Origin: Chaetoderma sp. LZ-2023a
Taxonomy: Eukaryota; Mollusca; Caudofoveata; Chaetodermatida; Chaetodermatidae
DNA: 64,000 nucleotides
Reading direction: 5' to 3'
Assembly (NCBI GenBank): GCA_034401795.1
Contig: CM067359.1
Span: forward strand, 148,800,568-148,864,567
Position 1 is the stretch's first letter. Every line of letters begins with the position of its first letter. Shown here one piece after another: positions 24,511 through 35,689 of this stretch. The notes under the pieces are model-generated. The model did not search any database. It was not told the origin of the DNA and saw nothing but the letters and a program-made list of their open reading frames with translations. The position numbers and the translations under genes are program-made.

Positions 24511-25720
24511 TTACCATTATTACGTCTCGTCGGGAATCAGCACACCTTTTAACAGTGTGGACGTCTCCGACTCGTATAGAGGTGTACTATGTGTGTGGTA
24601 AATTTCAAGTAAAAAACATGTATAATAATATTGTAGAGTAGTAATTCATATTCCTTAATCGATCACCGTATCCATGCATTTATTATTATATTATACCGAT
24701 GTTCCGAATTTCCAGTCGGCTGTCAATAACATTGCAGCAGGTACATGAAAACAGAAATCAACGGAACGTGTGTGCGTGTGCTATGTTAGTAATGCCTGCC
24801 ATATGGTTGGCCCCAGAATTTCACCCATATTGTTAGATAAGTGTCTGAAATTGTTAGCGAAGTATTGAGTTTTAACAATTTACACTCTACCATAAAGTAA
24901 TTTCGTTGTACACAATTTCATACAGAAAATTGGCTTAAATTTCAGCTGATTCACGGTTTTCGGTTCCCTACTGTCTGTAAGTTATGCTCGACTCCGAGTT
25001 TCACACATATATATACTTGAGTTTATTTACGCTAGTTATATTCCGAATTAAAAAAATTTCTAGATGGAGTAATTTCGTAGTTCGCAAATCCATGCCAAAA
25101 ATAGGTGTAGATTTTGTACAATTCGCAGTTTTCTGTGCTCTACTGTTTGTAATATGTTCGGGCTCAGAATTTCAGCCACATATGCTTATACGTGTCTCAA
25201 TACTAGCTATATTATGAATTAAAAAAATTGTACAGTAGACCAATTTCCTAGTACGCAAATCCATACCTAAAACTGGCTCAAATTCACGGTTTTCAGAACC
25301 ATACTGTCTGAAATAAGTTCGGTCCCAGAATTTCACCCATTTGGTTCGATAGATATATAAATACACAAGTAAAATAGCAGTACCAAAATATGCGTACTCT
25401 GGTTTGTAACCAGCTTTCGAACAACTGGTCACATAGAACTCAATGTGTAGTATTACGTACTGGATCTGATACTACAATCAAATAATATCATAAGTATGTG
25501 GTTACTTATTCGACATAATTGTAAGATAGTTGGTTCACATTCATGACATTCGCCACATTCAGATATTTGTCGGTATGTCCTGGCATACCGTTTGTAATAG
25601 GTTCGGCACCAAAATTTCAGCCATATGGTTAGATAGGTATATGAATACTTTAATGTGGTGAAAGGATATAGCCATTGCTAAAATTCAAATGAATAGACTG
25701 TGTGTGGGATCGCAGTATTC
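24511..25720. other. Noncoding; diverged ~250-bp internal similarity
   Basis: Three segments around 24,790-24,970, 25,080-25,260 and 25,260-25,400 share motifs such as CCAGAATTTCACCCAT or TCAGAATTTCAGCCA, AATTTCGTAGT and TACTGTTTGTAATAG, suggesting an old tandem array; a further unit lies near 25,590-25,640. No gene. Confidence 0.5.
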
Positions 25721-25811
25721 TGCGTAATATTTTGAAGCTAATTTGCTTGGGTGTTATGAGATCAGTATGTACTCTGATCAATGCATGTTTAGGTAGGATT
25801 TATTTTTGATA

Positions 25812-26130
25812 ATGAGCCTTTCCAGTTTTGGATAAGCTCCACCCACACTTCGCTATGTTGGGAGTGATTGATCCCCGAATGTCCTGACTATTAATTTCCT
25901 GAAAACTATACAGCTAAGTTGTTGAATATTTTGTAACTAATGCGGCTGCGTGCTGTTGCTACCTATGGCAGCAACAGCGTCCAGTCACATTAGTTTCAAA
26001 ACATTCACCATGATGTTTTTTTAATAGTAAAGACATACAATTCGTACAACAACGCATAGTCCGTCTTCAACTATGCATTCTTAACGTACTCATCTACGTC
26101 ATTCACGGCGCCATTACCATCATGTAGTAA
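25812..26130 (+). mobile_element. Family A element, 3'-truncated
   Basis: Starts ATGAGCCTTTCCAGTTTT, lacks part of the CCGCCC block, and has the complete palindrome with GTTGCTACCTATGGCAGCAAC at its tip. It ends near 26,130 before the usual TGACGTCA-rich end. Confidence 0.8.
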
Positions 26131-26639
26131 TTTTATAATACACAATTTAGTAGCAACTCCTATGTGATATTGACGGAGATAAATTGATGCTTTTATCATT
26201 AATGTATTTGCACCAGAAGAACAGGCGACCAGAAAGCATCGATAGTGGGTTCATAACATTATCCAAGCGACATCTAGAATTGTTTGGAATGCCCCTTGAA
26301 AATTACGTCAGAAATCGAATTTCACATCCTATTAGTACACATCTCCGAATAAAAATCGATTCTCAACCGATGCCGCCAAAACCGAAGACGGACATCAGAG
26401 AGCGACAGTGCAGATTGAGGTAGTCTACGTGCAGTCGTTTAAATGGAATTTAATAACATTTAAAACGTGGTTTTGATTTTATCGGAAACGGAGTCGAATA
26501 TCGGAGATGGAGATCGGAGACTCATCTCGAGCATACGGATGATGGATTTCCGGCTTTTGCCAAGAATGGACGAGAGAGCAATGACTCAGTGACCGCGTCA
26601 GGCGTTAGCGTTTCAGTAGGCGTTCTGGTCACGAAGTGC

Positions 26640-26705
26640 TGTCCATATAAACGTTGCTAAGTCGCGTTTATTCAGTCTTTTCTGTTGTGAGATCAAACGA
26701 GAAAG
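26640..26705 (+). promoter_or_regulatory. Candidate TATA box upstream of the Harbinger-like ORF
   Basis: TCCATATAAACGTTGC (about 26,641-26,656) lies about 55 bp before ATG 26,706, with a CAGTCTT initiator-like sequence in between. The spacing fits a pol II promoter with a short leader. Confidence 0.35.
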
Positions 26706-27028
26706 ATGGCACCGACGTTTTCTAAGCTTGATCAATCTCTTCTTGGTGGAGAGAGGTTAATCATCATTTGTCATTTACAAAATACATAAGAAAAGAAAGC
26801 CTTGAGAACGCGTACACATAAATGGTGGATTCATAACTTGCGTGTATATAAAGATACACGAACAAGGGACTTTTTCAGATCTTTTTTCGAGAAATAAAAA
26901 AATGAAAAGAAGTTCCAACAGTATTTGCTATTAAACAAGGACCAGCTTAACGAAGTATTGCTACTTGTGGGAGAAGACATCTTTAAACCTGGTCTCAGGA
27001 GGGAAGTGATAGCCCATGACAAATGCTA
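26706..27028 (+). pseudogene. PIF/Harbinger-like transposase N-terminal fragment
   Basis: From ATG 26,706 the frame reads MAPTFSKLDQSLLGGERLII, hits TAA at 26,787, continues in the same frame with ALRTRTHKWWIHNLRVYKDT and RDFFRSFFEK, and stops at a second TAA in an A-run near 26,893. One base shift later it continues EKKFQQYLLLNKDQLNEVLL, LVGEDIFK and LRREVIAHDKC, ending in TAA at 27,026. The pattern W-W-I/V-H, a short basic/aromatic spacer, then FxxYLxxxxxQxxxxLxxVGxDIxK and RRExI is that of the region just before the DDE domain in HARBI1-type transposases. The catalytic DDE domain was not found downstream. Confidence 0.55.
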
Positions 27029-27430
27029 ACTATATATTTATGGTTAATGCAATAATATATGCACAACTTAATAAAGGGCACTGGGAATTGTGTGCGCTTG
27101 CGCGCGTTACGAATGATACGAACGAATTTTTATGAAACTTTAAATCAACGATAGCTTTTTCACTGTATGCGTTCGATTTGACAGACACGGGAGACTACGG
27201 ATTTCTGGAATTAAAATGCTTTTACTAAAAATCATTCGTATCGCCGCCTTCACACTCGACCTGTCCAAGCAATTAGTGTGTGCCGTTTATCCTCTCTTCC
27301 TCCCCATACTGCTAGTCAGTATGTTTGACGAGAAACTCCTATCAGAGGTATCAAATTCTCAGGTGTTATATCATCCTTCCAACCCGCATTATAATGACGT
27401 AAAACGAAATCACAAGGCGGTGGGGGTGCA

Positions 27431-27819
27431 ATGGACCTTTCCATATTTAGCCCATCACTAGCTAAGCTCCACCATTACCTGGCCGTGTTGGGATTGATCG
27501 ATCCCCAAATGCCCTAGCTATCAATTTCCTGAAAACTATACAGGGAAGCTGTTGAATATTTTGTAACTAATTTGACTGGGCGCTGTTGCTGCCTATGGCA
27601 GCAACAGCGCCCAGTCAAATTAGTTTCAAAATAGTTAACAGAATATTTATTAAATAGTAAAAGCAAACAATTTGTACAACAACACATAGACCGTCTTCAA
27701 ATATGCGTTCATGACGTACTTATCGACGTCATTCATGACGTCATTCATTATGATGTCATTGTACACATCACGCAGTTCATTATGACGTCATATGATGGGT
27801 GGGTACTCTGGAAAGGTGA
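27431..27819 (+). mobile_element. Family A element, full length
   Basis: Ends are ATGGACCTTTCC and GGAAAGGTGAAT. The palindrome is complete, with the tip GCTGTTGCTGCC-TAT-GGCAGCAACAGC. The 3' part carries CATGACGTCATTC and TATGACGTCATATG plus near matches. Confidence 0.92.
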
Positions 27820-28221
27820 ATTGGCAAATCGCCTTCCATTTCAGGCAAAATAAGGCCAATACACTCCATAAAATACATTGCATAATCGTGTTGATTTCAC
27901 CAAGGAATAGGGCCTAAGATGAGCGAAACGCTCTCATGAGCGGAATGTCACCGTGACGTTGTAAGTTATGAATTGTATTGCATTTGTCAGTCAGTCGGTA
28001 AAGAATTAAACGAAATGTGTTAGGGATCGCGTACAGTTAATTGAAACACATTTTTCGTTTCGTACGTTTCGTCCGTATTGTTTGTATCGTTCGCACCACA
28101 CGAACGCAGTGGAAAAACACCTTACGGAAATTCTTCTCAAAGTATTCGACATCATAGAAGTAGGACAATCATTCTATCGATTTACCACATGACATGGCTC
28201 ATCTCATGTTATCATCAGGCT

Positions 28222-28490
28222 GTACAGTATGAATGGATGGATCCGATATGTCACTCAAGTATAATACACCATAAGCAATTACTTGACATGCAGGCTGACG
28301 TCACAATCAAAATGCAAAAATGAATGGCATATCTAGCTCCATCGTGAGCATTTAAAAGTCCTTCTTGAATGTGTATTAATTGTATTTCTATGACGGATTT
28401 ACTCTTTAATAAACATTATGTTGGATATTTTGAAAGTAATTTGACGACGCTGTTGCTGCCATAAAACATATTCAACAGCTATATGATCAT
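28222..28490 (-). mobile_element. Family A-related element (subfamily with GTCACTCAAG end), reverse
   Basis: GGATGGATCCGATATGTCAC, then CTGACGTCACAATCAAAATG and TTTAATAAACATTATGTTGG, lead into a partial palindrome. The outer end resembles 58,975-59,060 and 36,480-36,560 rather than the standard family A end, defining a subfamily. Confidence 0.65.
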
Positions 28491-28577
28491 TGCGATGCCT
28501 ATGGTCATCGTAGTGTCTAGTTGGCTTGTTTCAATACTAACATATGTATTAAGATATTGACTACTAACTGCTAATCA

Positions 28578-28989
28578 ATGGACCTTTGCAGTTTTAGCTA
28601 TGCCCCACCCACCTCTGACTAAGCTCCACCCCCACTTCGCCGTGTTAGGATTGATCGATCCCAGAATACATTGACGATCAATTTCCTGAAAACTATACAG
28701 TTAAGCTGTTGAATATTCTGTAACTAATTTGATTGGGTGCTGTTGCTGCCTATGGCAGCAACAGTGCCCAGTCAAATTAATTTCAAAATAATCAACAGAA
28801 TATGTGTTAAATAGTAAAGGCATACAATTCGCACACCAACTCATAGTCCGTCTTCAATTATGCGTTCGTGACACACTTATCCTCGTCATTCATAACGTCA
28901 TAATGACGTCATTGATTGTAATGTCATTCCACATGCCACGTAGTTGATTATGACGTCATATGCTGGATGGATACATTGGAACGATCCAT
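28578..28989 (+). mobile_element. Family A element, full length
   Basis: Begins ATGGACCTTTGCAGTTTTAG and ends TTGGAACGATCCAT. It has a complete palindrome with a perfect 12-bp tip and two exact TGACGTCA octamers near 28,900 and 28,955. Confidence 0.9.
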
Positions 28990-29123
28990 TACTTGTAAAT
29001 TTATATGAGCAGGTAAGCACAGTTTCATTCACTTCTCACCCGTAGATGGCTCTCGTCTAGGCTGCCACGTTCGGGTAAGTTCGAGAGTTTCCGTAGACTG
29101 TCGGGATGGCTTGAACCCCACAG

Positions 29124-29250
<127 letters not shown>

Positions 29251-29374
29251 CAATTCCATGGCTGCTACTTCCATTGGTGACTCTTCATTGTTATGATCAG
29301 ATGAATCGTTGTCTGACATCAAAACTCTTGACGAAGCTACCCAATGAGACCCATGATTGGGCGGGTCCATCTTA

Positions 29375-29460
29375 TATTATGTTTATTAAATAGTAAGAAC
29401 ATACAATTCGTACTACAACGCTTAGTCCGCCACCAATTACGCGTTCGTGACGAAATTGTG
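29375..29460 (+). mobile_element. Family A fragment
   Basis: Only the middle block ATGTTTATTAAATAGTAAG, the ACATACAATTCGTAC block and the GCGTTCGTGACG part are present. Confidence 0.7.
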
Positions 29461-30227
29461 GTAACATAAGACGGGTCAAAGATTTATTTAGGATGGCACA
29501 CAGAATCCTCTACTGGTTAGTTACAGACCGGCCAATGATTAGTTATTTACAATTCGTGGGGTGCATTGGAATGCCCCTTCATTGGAAGGGCGGTAACCAC
29601 CCAGAACACTGATTCTGGGTGCTACCCCAAATAAACGTGTTAAAAGACATAGAGGGAATATCTCCCGCATAGGTTGTGCATAGCAAATGTGTTATTGCGG
29701 AATTTGTTGACAATTGCTCAGTTTATCCGCCTACGAACAACAATTTAATTGTAAAATACATTTGTATATTTCAGTACTTAATCTAAATTTAACGCAATTC
29801 CAGAGCAAAATGTCCTTTCTGTATCTCTCATTCGCTAACACCGTGATAAGCATACGGCTGTCATTCTGGGAGCACGTACACTACAAGGTCCTATTATGTC
29901 TAGGCCCCTGAAGTGGCGTATATATACAGATAAGCCTTCTATACTACAGACAGAGACGAGAGGGGTGCATTTCAATCTATGTCCAATGAGGTGATCATTT
30001 AAAACAGGTTTTACTCTTAAATCTGTGATTTAAACAGATTTCTAACACGCTAATCTTCTACATAAACGCGAGCAGATATTGAGCAGGAAAAGCCGGAATT
30101 TTTAGGTTAAATTCACCATAGACCACAAAATGTATATATTTAACCCTTTAATGGCTAAGTTTTGTCAAGAATATCAAAATATTGACTTATTAATGTCTAT
30201 TTGCTAGCCGTTTTTGAAGAGAACCCC
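29461..30227. other. Noncoding, no gene seen
   Basis: A short inverted motif (CATTGGAATGCCCCTTC/CATTGGAAGGGCGG) lies near 29,565-29,590. No coding region was recognised. Confidence 0.4.
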
Positions 30228-30475
30228 GTTTTTGAAATATACCACTGGAATGACAGAGTCGGTCATCGAGCCAGTCATTTCAGCGGTAAATATTCAATAT
30301 TCTCTTGGCCTGCAAATGAACATTCCTCAATATTACTGTATATGCTGGTTTTGACGTCGATTACCGAGCCAGTCATTCCAGTAGTGAATGTTCAAAAAGA
30401 GGCTTCGCTTGACTTGCAAATGGACATTCAATAAGCAAATATTTTAATTTTCTTGACGAAACTTAGCCACTAAAG
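30228..30475. repeat. Family C repeat, two joined units
   Basis: Two hairpin-like units in tandem, each with GAGCCAGTCATTYCAG followed by a TTCAAAAAG/TTGGCCTGCAAATG-like part and ATGGACATTC. The first unit pairs ACCACTGGAATGAC with the right arm. Confidence 0.65.
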
Positions 30476-30560
30476 GGCTAAGTATGCTAAGCTATATTAT
30501 GTGGGCATATATGTCAATGGAGAGATCCGATCTGTCATTCAGGCATTTGACGTCATAACC

Positions 30561-30908
30561 AACAGACCTTTCCAAATTTATCCATCCATCATATGATGTC
30601 ATAATCAGCTACGTGAAGTGTAGGATGACGTCATAATCATGACGTCATGAATGATTATAAATAGTCTGTCTTTAACGCTTAATAGTCTGACACGTTGTAC
30701 GAATTGTATGTAATTGCTATTTAATAAACATCCTGTTGAATATTTTGAATAGTAATTTGGCTGGACGCTGTTGCTTCCACGGGCAGCAACAGCGCCCAGT
30801 CAAATTACTTTCAAGATATTTAGCGACTTATCTGCATAGTTTTCTGGAAATTTATTGATGGAGTTTAGCTAGTGATGGGCGGAGCATAGCTAAACTGGAA
30901 ACGCCCAT
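30561..30908 (-). mobile_element. Family A element, reverse, full length
   Basis: Starts AACAGACCTTTCCAAATTTA and ends GGGCGGAGCATAGCTAAACT-GGAAACGCCCATT. The palindrome tip reads GCTGTTGCTTCCACGGGCAGCAAC. Two exact TGACGTCA sites lie at about 30,625-30,645. Confidence 0.88.
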
Positions 30909-30989
30909 TGCGCCAATAGTTAGCTGACGTCACGATCTACGACGTATCTGACGTGTCAAACTCCGCTAACTCACGCCGTTGCGTTCTGT

Positions 30990-31725
30990 CTTGACAATGC
31001 ACTTAGTGACCCCATGACCTGGCTATATGACTCGCTGACCTCAAACTCATAAGCTGTCGCAATATGAAGGTGTGTGCTAAATCTTGTGATTCTACCTTCT
31101 TGCATTCCAAAGTTATGGCTAAAACCTTTATTCAAGTATGCACTTTGTGACCCCGTGACATAGATAATTGATGCGTTGTCCTGAGACTCATAGAATATCT
31201 AGCCACCTATAATATGAAAAGACGGGTCAAATTTTGCGATTCTACCTATACATGTATTCCCGATTCCTGCCTAAAATGTGTATTTCGGGATTTCACTTAA
31301 TGACCACGTGACCTAGATATTTAAACTTTTGACCTGAAACAAAATTGTCCTTTTAGCCAACTGCAAGATCAATGTATGTTGCCGATTTGGTGGTTCTACC
31401 TTCTTGCATTACAGAGTTATTGACGAAAATAGGTATTCCGAAATGCACTAAACAAGCCCGTAACCTCGATTCTTCACCTATTCGGCCCAAACTAAAGTAT
31501 TTTCTAGCCACTCGTAATAACAGGGAATTGGGTGATTCTAGGTACTTTTGTTCCGGATTTATGGCTACAAATGTGTATTTTGGGATGCGCTAAGTGATCC
31601 CGTGACCTAGATTTTTTATCTTTTGACGCCAAACTAAAGATTTTTCTAGCCACTCATAATATCAGTGTATTTACCAAATTTAGTGATTCTATCTCATAGG
31701 ATTCCCGAGATATGCCTCGGATAAA
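30990..31725. repeat. Diverged ~150-bp tandem array with TGACC motifs
   Basis: About five units, each containing a TGCACTTAGTGACC-like box, then GTGACCTAGAT, ACCTCAAACTCAT or similar, a CTAGCCACTCATAATATCAG-like part, and GTGATTCTACCTTCTTGCAT. Units near 30,995, 31,140, 31,290, 31,440 and 31,590 align by eye with much divergence. Confidence 0.8.
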
Positions 31726-31989
31726 CACGCACGCACGCAGACGGCGCCAACCGCAATACGCACACCGGTCTTTTGCGGCGTGAGTAATAAATAGGGTCAT
31801 CTCAAATTATAATTTCATATGAAAAATTATGACATACGTATAGAATCGACACTATTTCCATATCTGTACTATCTTCACTTCAATTTCTCCATCCCGTCGG
31901 CTGCGATCTTGATGAACTACACACGGTGAGACGCGTGTTGTCAAAGACAATAATAGATGTTCGCATCAAATCAACTCTTTCTACACAGT

Positions 31990-32285
31990 TTGAAAACATC
32001 AATAGGATGACCACGAGGTGATGGTTTATCACCAGTGCTCTTCGCTTGCTACCTCACCACAGCACTACCATCTGTTTGAGAGCACTCCACAACACCAAAC
32101 CCGCCAATCTTAATGATAAGTATGCCACTAGAGATGGAGTAAGCGGATTATGTTGGTTTTATCGACGAGGGTAAAGGTACCATTGATAGCCTACTTCCAA
32201 TGGCCACAGAACAGCTCAACGCTGCAAACCTCTTCCAAAACTGATTTCACTCACGTATACCTATCCGACACCACATAAAGTGACA
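31990..32285 (+). pseudogene. RT fragment of the 45.5-kb non-LTR family
   Basis: Broken frames encode RGDGLSPVLFACYLTTALPS, the conserved SPQGDGLSPVLF block with Arg for Gln. They continue to a LEMEYADDVDFIDE-like stretch reading EME-stop-ADYVGFIDE, then the NAA..F part and the terminal IPIRH. DNA identity to 46,385-46,680 is obvious. It is a 5'- and 3'-truncated copy with stops. Confidence 0.75.
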
Positions 32286-33084
32286 GTGACGTTACCTGCA
32301 ACCCCCCCCCCCCCCAACCCCACCCCACACCAGCTGGAAACTGAGAACTCAGAAGTGAAGGAAGCGCATTTCAACCTGTTCTAATACGACCATATGGAAC
32401 ACAAACATATCCTCTGTCTGCCAGTTATACAATTCTCCCAACCATAACATTGCAGATCACAATCTTTGCTGTACCAGGATGCCACGTGAGGTTCATCGAG
32501 ACACACGTTGATGATGCCCATGTCGAACGAATCGGCTGGGTTGTGCATGCACTGCCACTCATAGAGACGGGACAACTCGCTCGTGTTGATAGCCTTCCAT
32601 GCATCTCGACAACAGCCAATAGGTAACCCACCAGCTATGTGTGCATTCATTCATATATTCTATGAGAATTCAGACATTCCAGCAATGACATGGATATACA
32701 GAAACGAGCAATCACATGTCTCAACCCTGGACAATTCCAGTTACTACATTCAACCATCCATTGTTTGCCCTGGCCAAATTTGTACAATGGAAGTGGCCAT
32801 CTGCACATGATAAGGCAGTGTATGTCGTTATGATAGGTGATCTGCCCATGTGAATACCCCTTTAAAATACACTAGGAGATATGTCGGACGGCTCTGCCTG
32901 GACAATAGCTCGGACACAGGCAGAAGTACCATCGTCCGGTATTGGTGTTTGATTCCTGACGGTGGCACGCCTAACGCGAGGCAGATATGTATGTCCACCA
33001 GGTCACGGATGTCATAACTCATACAAGAGCCGGTCAGCTCGCCGATCAAGCAATAGATAACGAGTCGGCAGTAGTGATCTGAAA
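32286..33084. other. Unassigned; two minus-strand ORFs of unknown status
   Basis: A poly-C tract occurs near 32,305. Minus-strand frames at 32,381-32,650 (Cys/Trp-rich, 89 codons) and 32,828-33,049 (73 codons, RDLVDIHICLALGVPPSGI) have protein-like composition, but no family was recognised and no splice structure could be set. Confidence 0.3.
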
Positions 33085-33575
33085 AATCTAAAAATAGTAT
33101 AGGTATAGGTGTTCTAGCCGGGGATCGGCTTCAGTGACCGTGAAAACCTGGTACGTCATTTGCATTTCTCTGATTTCTACCTGTATAGATATGTGATATT
33201 CTAATCCCACTGGTGGCCATTTTAGATTCTGGCCGCCATTTCGGAAAATCTGAAACACTGAGTAGGTGTCATTGGTCAGAATCTGTTTCAGTGACCTTGA
33301 AACCTCATATTTTGACACCTTATGTACCTTTTTCTGATTTCTAGAACTAATGATATGTAATACTGTCACTGGCGGCCATCTAGGATTGTGGAATTCCAAA
33401 TACTGAATATGTGTCTTATCTCAGAATTTGCTTTAGTGACCTTCAGACACCCTATTTTGACGTCACATTTGCCTTTGTGGAATTTCTAGAAACAGAGGTA
33501 TGTAATGATCTACTCTGACTGGTGGCTATCTTGGCTTTTGACCGCCATCTTGGAATATCGGAATAATTGAAGAGG
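33085..33575. repeat. Diverged ~160-bp tandem array with GGCGGCCAT motifs
   Basis: Three to four units each contain TCAGTGACCNTGAAA, CTGATTTCTA, ATATGTAAT/ATATGTGATA and CTGGTGGCCATYTTGG/CGGCCATCT. Confidence 0.75.
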
Positions 33576-34114
33576 GCTACTAGGCAAATATTAACTGACA
33601 TTGAAATGATGCCTCGCACGAAGGTTTCTGCTTTTATCCGCCAATTAACGGTAACTTTGTTAGGCTACCTGACTATAACATGTCACATGTAACCCTAGAA
33701 ATTGTGGTCCAGTTTCGACGTAGGGAAATCTAAATCCGAATTACGCGCTGCCACACATGTTCTGGTAACTGACATTACATTGTATATAAGTTCTTAATTA
33801 ATGAGACGAGATGGGGATCCTCAAGCCCGATAAATAGCCACCTGACGCCTGAAACCGTTCAAAGGTCCGTTACATCAGCAACGCCAGTAAAATTATTAAA
33901 TTCCATCAAGAACTATCTATCTACACAGCGAAATGCCTTACATAACCACAATCTTGCTGGAATGCATTTCTGATTGCCTGGCCAATAACTAAGATAGTAA
34001 CCATGGTCTCCAATTGTTCTGTGTTTAGTATTTTGAGAACAGTCTCTGAAGTTTGTAAACATCAACCCGAAACATATTAGCAGGACACCTGAAGGCTAAG
34101 CATCTGGGGAGCTG
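33576..34114. other. Noncoding, no gene seen
   Basis: No repeat or coding signature was recognised. Confidence 0.4.
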
Positions 34115-34210
34115 TTAGAATAACGCTAGGCTGATGCTCGCTTTACAAATGAATTTCAAAATATTCAACAGAATAAGTTTTATGTCGTAAGCAATATACA
34201 TTGTCAGGGG
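34115..34210. mobile_element. Family A fragment (half palindrome)
   Basis: AATTTCAAAATATTCAACAG is the right arm of the family A palindrome, followed by diverged AATAAGTTTTATGTCGTAAG. No left arm is present. Confidence 0.45.
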
Positions 34211-34439
34211 TTTCTCAGTAAATTTACACCCAAATAAAAAATACCCATCTTTGGGAAGCTGAATCAGCGTATCTAACACACTGTTAAAGTATGCTACATA
34301 GTATGCTATGTGGTGCATAGTCTATGGTCTTCCATATTAGGCCAAGACATGACGTCAAACACGCGTCATCACAGGAGTGCTGCGCTGGTTGGTCGAAGAC
34401 CGTTATATCATCCCCCATAGGAGTATAAAAGCAGGTAAA

Positions 34440-34732
34440 TCCTTACGGTTTGATAGAATTAGGAGGCGGCAGCTTGGTGTAGGGGCTAGCACTCAGGACT
34501 ACTTAACCAGAGAATCAGCTTCGCGCCTGAGATGTGCACTAGTTCGCCATCGTTGGAAACATGGGCAATCTCCTTCGCTCCATGCTTCTTCCCACCCAGT
34601 GTAAAGAGCAGAGGAAGTTACCAATAACAGCCTGAAATAAAACCAGTCTAGATATTGTGTGAATGGGACCTGGAATCAGGGACCCGATAGATGCCAATTA
34701 AACCAATAACTTCTTCAAGTTCTACATGAAAG
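34440..34732 (+). repeat. tRNA-derived SINE-like unit 1
   Basis: AGCTTGGTGTAGGGGCTAGC resembles a pol III A box. The 3' part from CAGTGTAAAGAGCAGAGGAA (about 34,598) through GTCTAGATATTGTG to AACTTCTTCAAGTTCTAC is shared with 34,894-35,020, so the two units have a common tail. No clear B box was identified. Confidence 0.45.
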
Positions 34733-35025
34733 GTGGTAATAGCTCAGGCGGTATCGAGCAGAGCAGTGAAACCGCCGATCCCAGGATCCTGTCTATGGTC
34801 GGCTGGATGGCGGCGCAACCGACATCACTCCCCATTGCCCCCCCCCCCCTATCTATCTCTCTCTCTCTCTCTCTCCATGAGTATGAATGGGTACCAGTGT
34901 AAAACTGAGGAAGTTATCAATAATAGACTGAAATAAAATCCAACCTAGATATAGCATGAATGGGAACTCTAACATGGATTCGATGGACGCAGTCAAACTA
35001 ATAACGTCTAGTTCTATACGATCGA
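34733..35025 (+). repeat. tRNA-derived SINE-like unit 2
   Basis: TAGCTCAGGCGGTATCGAGC matches a tRNA A box and D-arm. It is followed by a degenerate T-arm-like segment, then GGCGGCGCAACCGACATCAC, a C run, a (TC)n tract and ATGAATGGGTACC, and then the same tail as unit 1. Confidence 0.5.
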
Positions 35026-35346
35026 TGTCGGATAAGCTGCCTCGTCGTGGTGCATGAGCGGAAAGCATATACGATCACGGTCAGATCATTCGAGAGCACG
35101 TGCACGAGTTAGCATGGCAAGCAGAGTTAGCATGGAGAGCACGAGAACTAATAGCTTGGTGCATTGAATCTGAGTGAAGTCACTACGGCGTCGTCTCTCC
35201 GCAGAGCATGCCTGTTCACTGTTCTACAGCTGATTAGTGATACAACTGCTGCCGAGTATGGTCTGCATATCCATTGTACCAGAGGTCAATACCCTGTGGG
35301 TCTACTACCCTGGTGAGTCAACCATATGACGTGAAGTCCATGTGAA
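35026..35346. other. Noncoding, no gene seen
   Basis: It contains a short imperfect duplication AGTTAGCATGGCAAGCAG/AGTTAGCATGGAGAGCAC near 35,108-35,145. Confidence 0.4.
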
Positions 35347-35414
35347 ATTGGATGTACTTCTTCTTCTTCTTTTCGTTCGCTGATCATACCGCCAGTCCTG
35401 TATTGGATGTACTT
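35347..35414 (-). mobile_element. Minimal 5'-truncated non-LTR insertion with 13-bp target duplication
   Basis: Identical ATTGGATGTACTT copies (35,347-35,359 and 35,402-35,414) flank a 42-bp insert. On the minus strand the insert ends in GCGAACGAAAAGAAGAAGAA. The first ~23 bases (plus strand) match the 3' end of the large non-LTR element at 39,500 with one mismatch (CTTCTTCTTCTTTTCG...), so this is the extreme 3' end of a related element integrated after abortive reverse transcription. Confidence 0.75.
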
Positions 35415-35689
35415 ATTCGTCGTCTATTAGGAGAGAATTCATATTCTACAACTCTACTTCTGACACAACGTCTGCCCAGCCACCCCCCCCCTCCACCCTA
35501 CCCCCAACAAAACAAGCAGGTAGACAACAACGTCGCCTGCCTAGAATTGACACCATCTTGAATTTCACGATTGCGTATTAACCCCATAGCATTCTAAGTA
35601 ATCTTACTTGATTGCTATATGACAAGAATCTATTTGGAGGCATTAAAATCACCAGTCTAGTAGTCTGCTATGAACAGTTAATAAATGCT

